Assembly (NCBI RefSeq): GCF_900112025.1
Contig: NZ_FOKL01000014.1
Location: 1-53,613, forward strand
Direction of reading: 5' to 3'
Origin: Janthinobacterium sp. 344
Lineage (GTDB): Bacteria; Pseudomonadota; Gammaproteobacteria; Burkholderiales; Burkholderiaceae_D
Length of the DNA stretch: 53,613 nucleotides
The translations under genes were made by a program, and so were the position numbers. The notes below the pieces were generated by a model. That model saw only the letters and a program-made list of their open reading frames with translations, had not been told where the DNA came from and ran no database searches. This document shows, piece after piece, positions 52,725 through 53,613 of the stretch; position 1 is the first letter of the stretch, and every line of letters starts with the position of its first letter.

Positions 52725-53242
52725 CGGCGGAAGGTGACGCGCGCAATGAACGCAAAAAGCGCAAGGAAGCAAAGATGCAGGCGCGCCGCGACCAGCTGGC
52801 CCTCAAGCGACAGGACGATGGCGGCCCGCTGGCCTGGCGCGGCTGGTTCGACGGTTCCGCCCACCCGAACCCGGGCAAGCTGGGCATAGGCGCACTGCTG
52901 CTGGGGCCGAACGGCGAACGTATCGAAGTGAGCCAGGCAGCCGGTTATGGCAGCAGCAGCGACGCGGAATATGCGGCCCTGACAGCCGTGCTGCAGGCGG
53001 CGCAGGCCGTGCGCCCGCCGCCCGTGCAACTGCTGCTGTACGGCGACAGCCAGGTGGTGATCAACGATGTGCTGGGAACGACGCCGGCCGGCGCCAAGGG
53101 GCTGGAAACGCAGCGGGCCACCGTAGTGGCCCTGCTGGAACAATTCACGGATGTGAGCTTGCGCTGGCTGCCGCGCCACCGCAATGGCGAGGCGGACCGG
53201 CTTTCGCAACTGGCGATCGCAAGCTTCACCCCAGAGGCTTAA
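52721..53242 (+). CDS. Ribonuclease HI-like protein
   Basis: 173 residues. A basic N-terminal stretch (RKKRKEAKMQARRDQLALKR) precedes a complete type 1 RNase H domain: D44 in GWFDGSAHPNPG, E83 in SSDAEYAALTAVL, D109 in LLLYGDSQVV, and D159 in RNGEADRLSQLA. All four acidic active-site residues are present, so activity on RNA/DNA hybrids is likely. The length, basic start and position suggest a second, non-housekeeping RNase HI rather than the usual rnhA beside dnaQ. The ATG overlaps the previous stop (ATGA). Confidence 0.88.
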   Translation: MTAEGDARNERKKRKEAKMQARRDQLALKRQDDGGPLAWRGWFDGSAHPNPGKLGIGALLLGPNGERIEVSQAAGYGSSSDAEYAALTAVLQAAQAVRPPPVQLLLYGDSQVVINDVLGTTPAGAKGLETQRATVVALLEQFTDVSLRWLPRHRNGEADRLSQLAIASFTPEA

Positions 53243-53247
53243 ATACC

Positions 53248-53274
53248 GGGGTCGTACCCTCAGGGTACGACCCC
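53248..53274. terminator. Perfect 13-bp hairpin between convergent genes
   Basis: GGGGTCGTACCCT and AGGGTACGACCCC flank a single C, giving a very stable palindrome just after the RNase HI-like stop. There is no T tract on either strand, so it may be a rho-independent-like block or an intergenic repeat rather than a classic terminator. Confidence 0.5.
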
Positions 53275-53295
53275 AGCCGTTACTGGGTAAGCAAC

Positions 53296-53613
53296 TTAGG
53301 CGGCGCGGCCGATCTGCAATGCTTCTGCTGGCGCCTTGGCTGCCGGACGCTTGGTCCCCTTCAAGCCGCTGACACTGGCCTGCTGCCCATTCAATTTGAA
53401 GACGCTGACGACCTGTGCCAGGCTGTGCGCCTGGTGCTGCATCGATTCGGCGGCCGCCGCCGATTCCTCCACCAGCGCCGCGTTCTGTTGCGTCACGGCA
53501 TCCATCTGGCCGATGGCACGGTTGATCTCGTCGATGCCCACGCTTTGCTCGCTGCTGGCGGCCGTGATTTCCGTGATGATGTCACTCACGCGCTGCACGC
53601 TGTCGACGATGTC
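53296..53613 (-). CDS. Methyl-accepting chemotaxis protein, C-terminal part
   Basis: The frame runs off the window edge, so the gene is 5'-partial here. About 105 C-terminal residues are seen: VSDIITEITAASSEQSVGID, INRAIGQMDAVTQQNAALVEES and AAAAESMQHQAHSLAQVV, the classic end of the MCP signalling coiled coil including its methylation-helix pattern, then a short basic tail (LKGTKRPAAKAPAEALQIGR). The sensor domain lies outside the window. Confidence 0.93.
   Translation of the reverse strand, partial: DIVDSVQRVSDIITEITAASSEQSVGIDEINRAIGQMDAVTQQNAALVEESAAAAESMQHQAHSLAQVVSVFKLNGQQASVSGLKGTKRPAAKAPAEALQIGRAA

Overview
The window is a GC-rich chromosomal segment of a betaproteobacterium, most likely Oxalobacteraceae (Janthinobacterium / Massilia / Duganella type). 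This rests on gene order (rpsB-tsf-pyrH-frr-uppS-cdsA-dxr-rseP-bamA-skp-lpxD-fabZ-lpxA-lpxB-rnhB; smc-zipA-ligA-galU-def; riboswitch-gcvTHP), on codon use, and on the kind of palindromic repeats between genes. No search could be run, so genus level is an inference.

Layout. 1-419: 3' end of an IS1595-type transposase. 422-3912: ppsA (minus) and, divergently, its regulatory kinase/phosphorylase ppsR. 3957-20948: one long minus-strand block for translation factors and envelope biogenesis, read from rpsB down to a class-V aminotransferase-like gene. It joins ribosome assembly and recycling (rpsB, tsf, frr), UMP kinase, undecaprenyl diphosphate, CDP-diacylglycerol and MEP isoprenoid enzymes, outer-membrane assembly (bamA, skp, rseP) and lipid A synthesis (lpxD, fabZ, lpxA, lpxB). 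21337-26467 (plus): map, glnD, an RluF-like pseudouridine synthase and a YcgR-type c-di-GMP receptor. 26648-36703 (minus): def, galU, ligA, zipA, smc, then a PAP2 phosphatase and an orphan ClpP-like protease. 36852-41769 (plus): the glycine cleavage operon behind a strong sigma70 promoter and a tandem glycine riboswitch. 42001-44172: a small membrane ORF, a Bcr/CflA-like efflux pump and a TetR repressor with a palindromic operator.

44400-49300 is clearly different: AT-richer, with mostly unrecognised minus-strand genes separated by short related GGCC-containing repeats. It holds a PLD-type nuclease-like protein, a 446-residue protein with an HExxH zinc-peptidase motif, several small orphan proteins, and a gene that appears to have lost its start codon frame. 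It looks like an acquired, cassette-like accessory island and is the most interesting part of the window. 49332-53613 returns to core style: an mgtA Mg2+ transporter with a long structured leader, a small membrane protein overlapping an RNase HI-like gene, and the C-terminus of a chemotaxis receptor.

Two families of dispersed repeats stand out: long nested palindromes bounded by CGCCTGACA / TGTCAGGCG in four intergenic gaps (one internally deleted) plus one related-style palindrome beside def, and the GGCC elements confined to the island.
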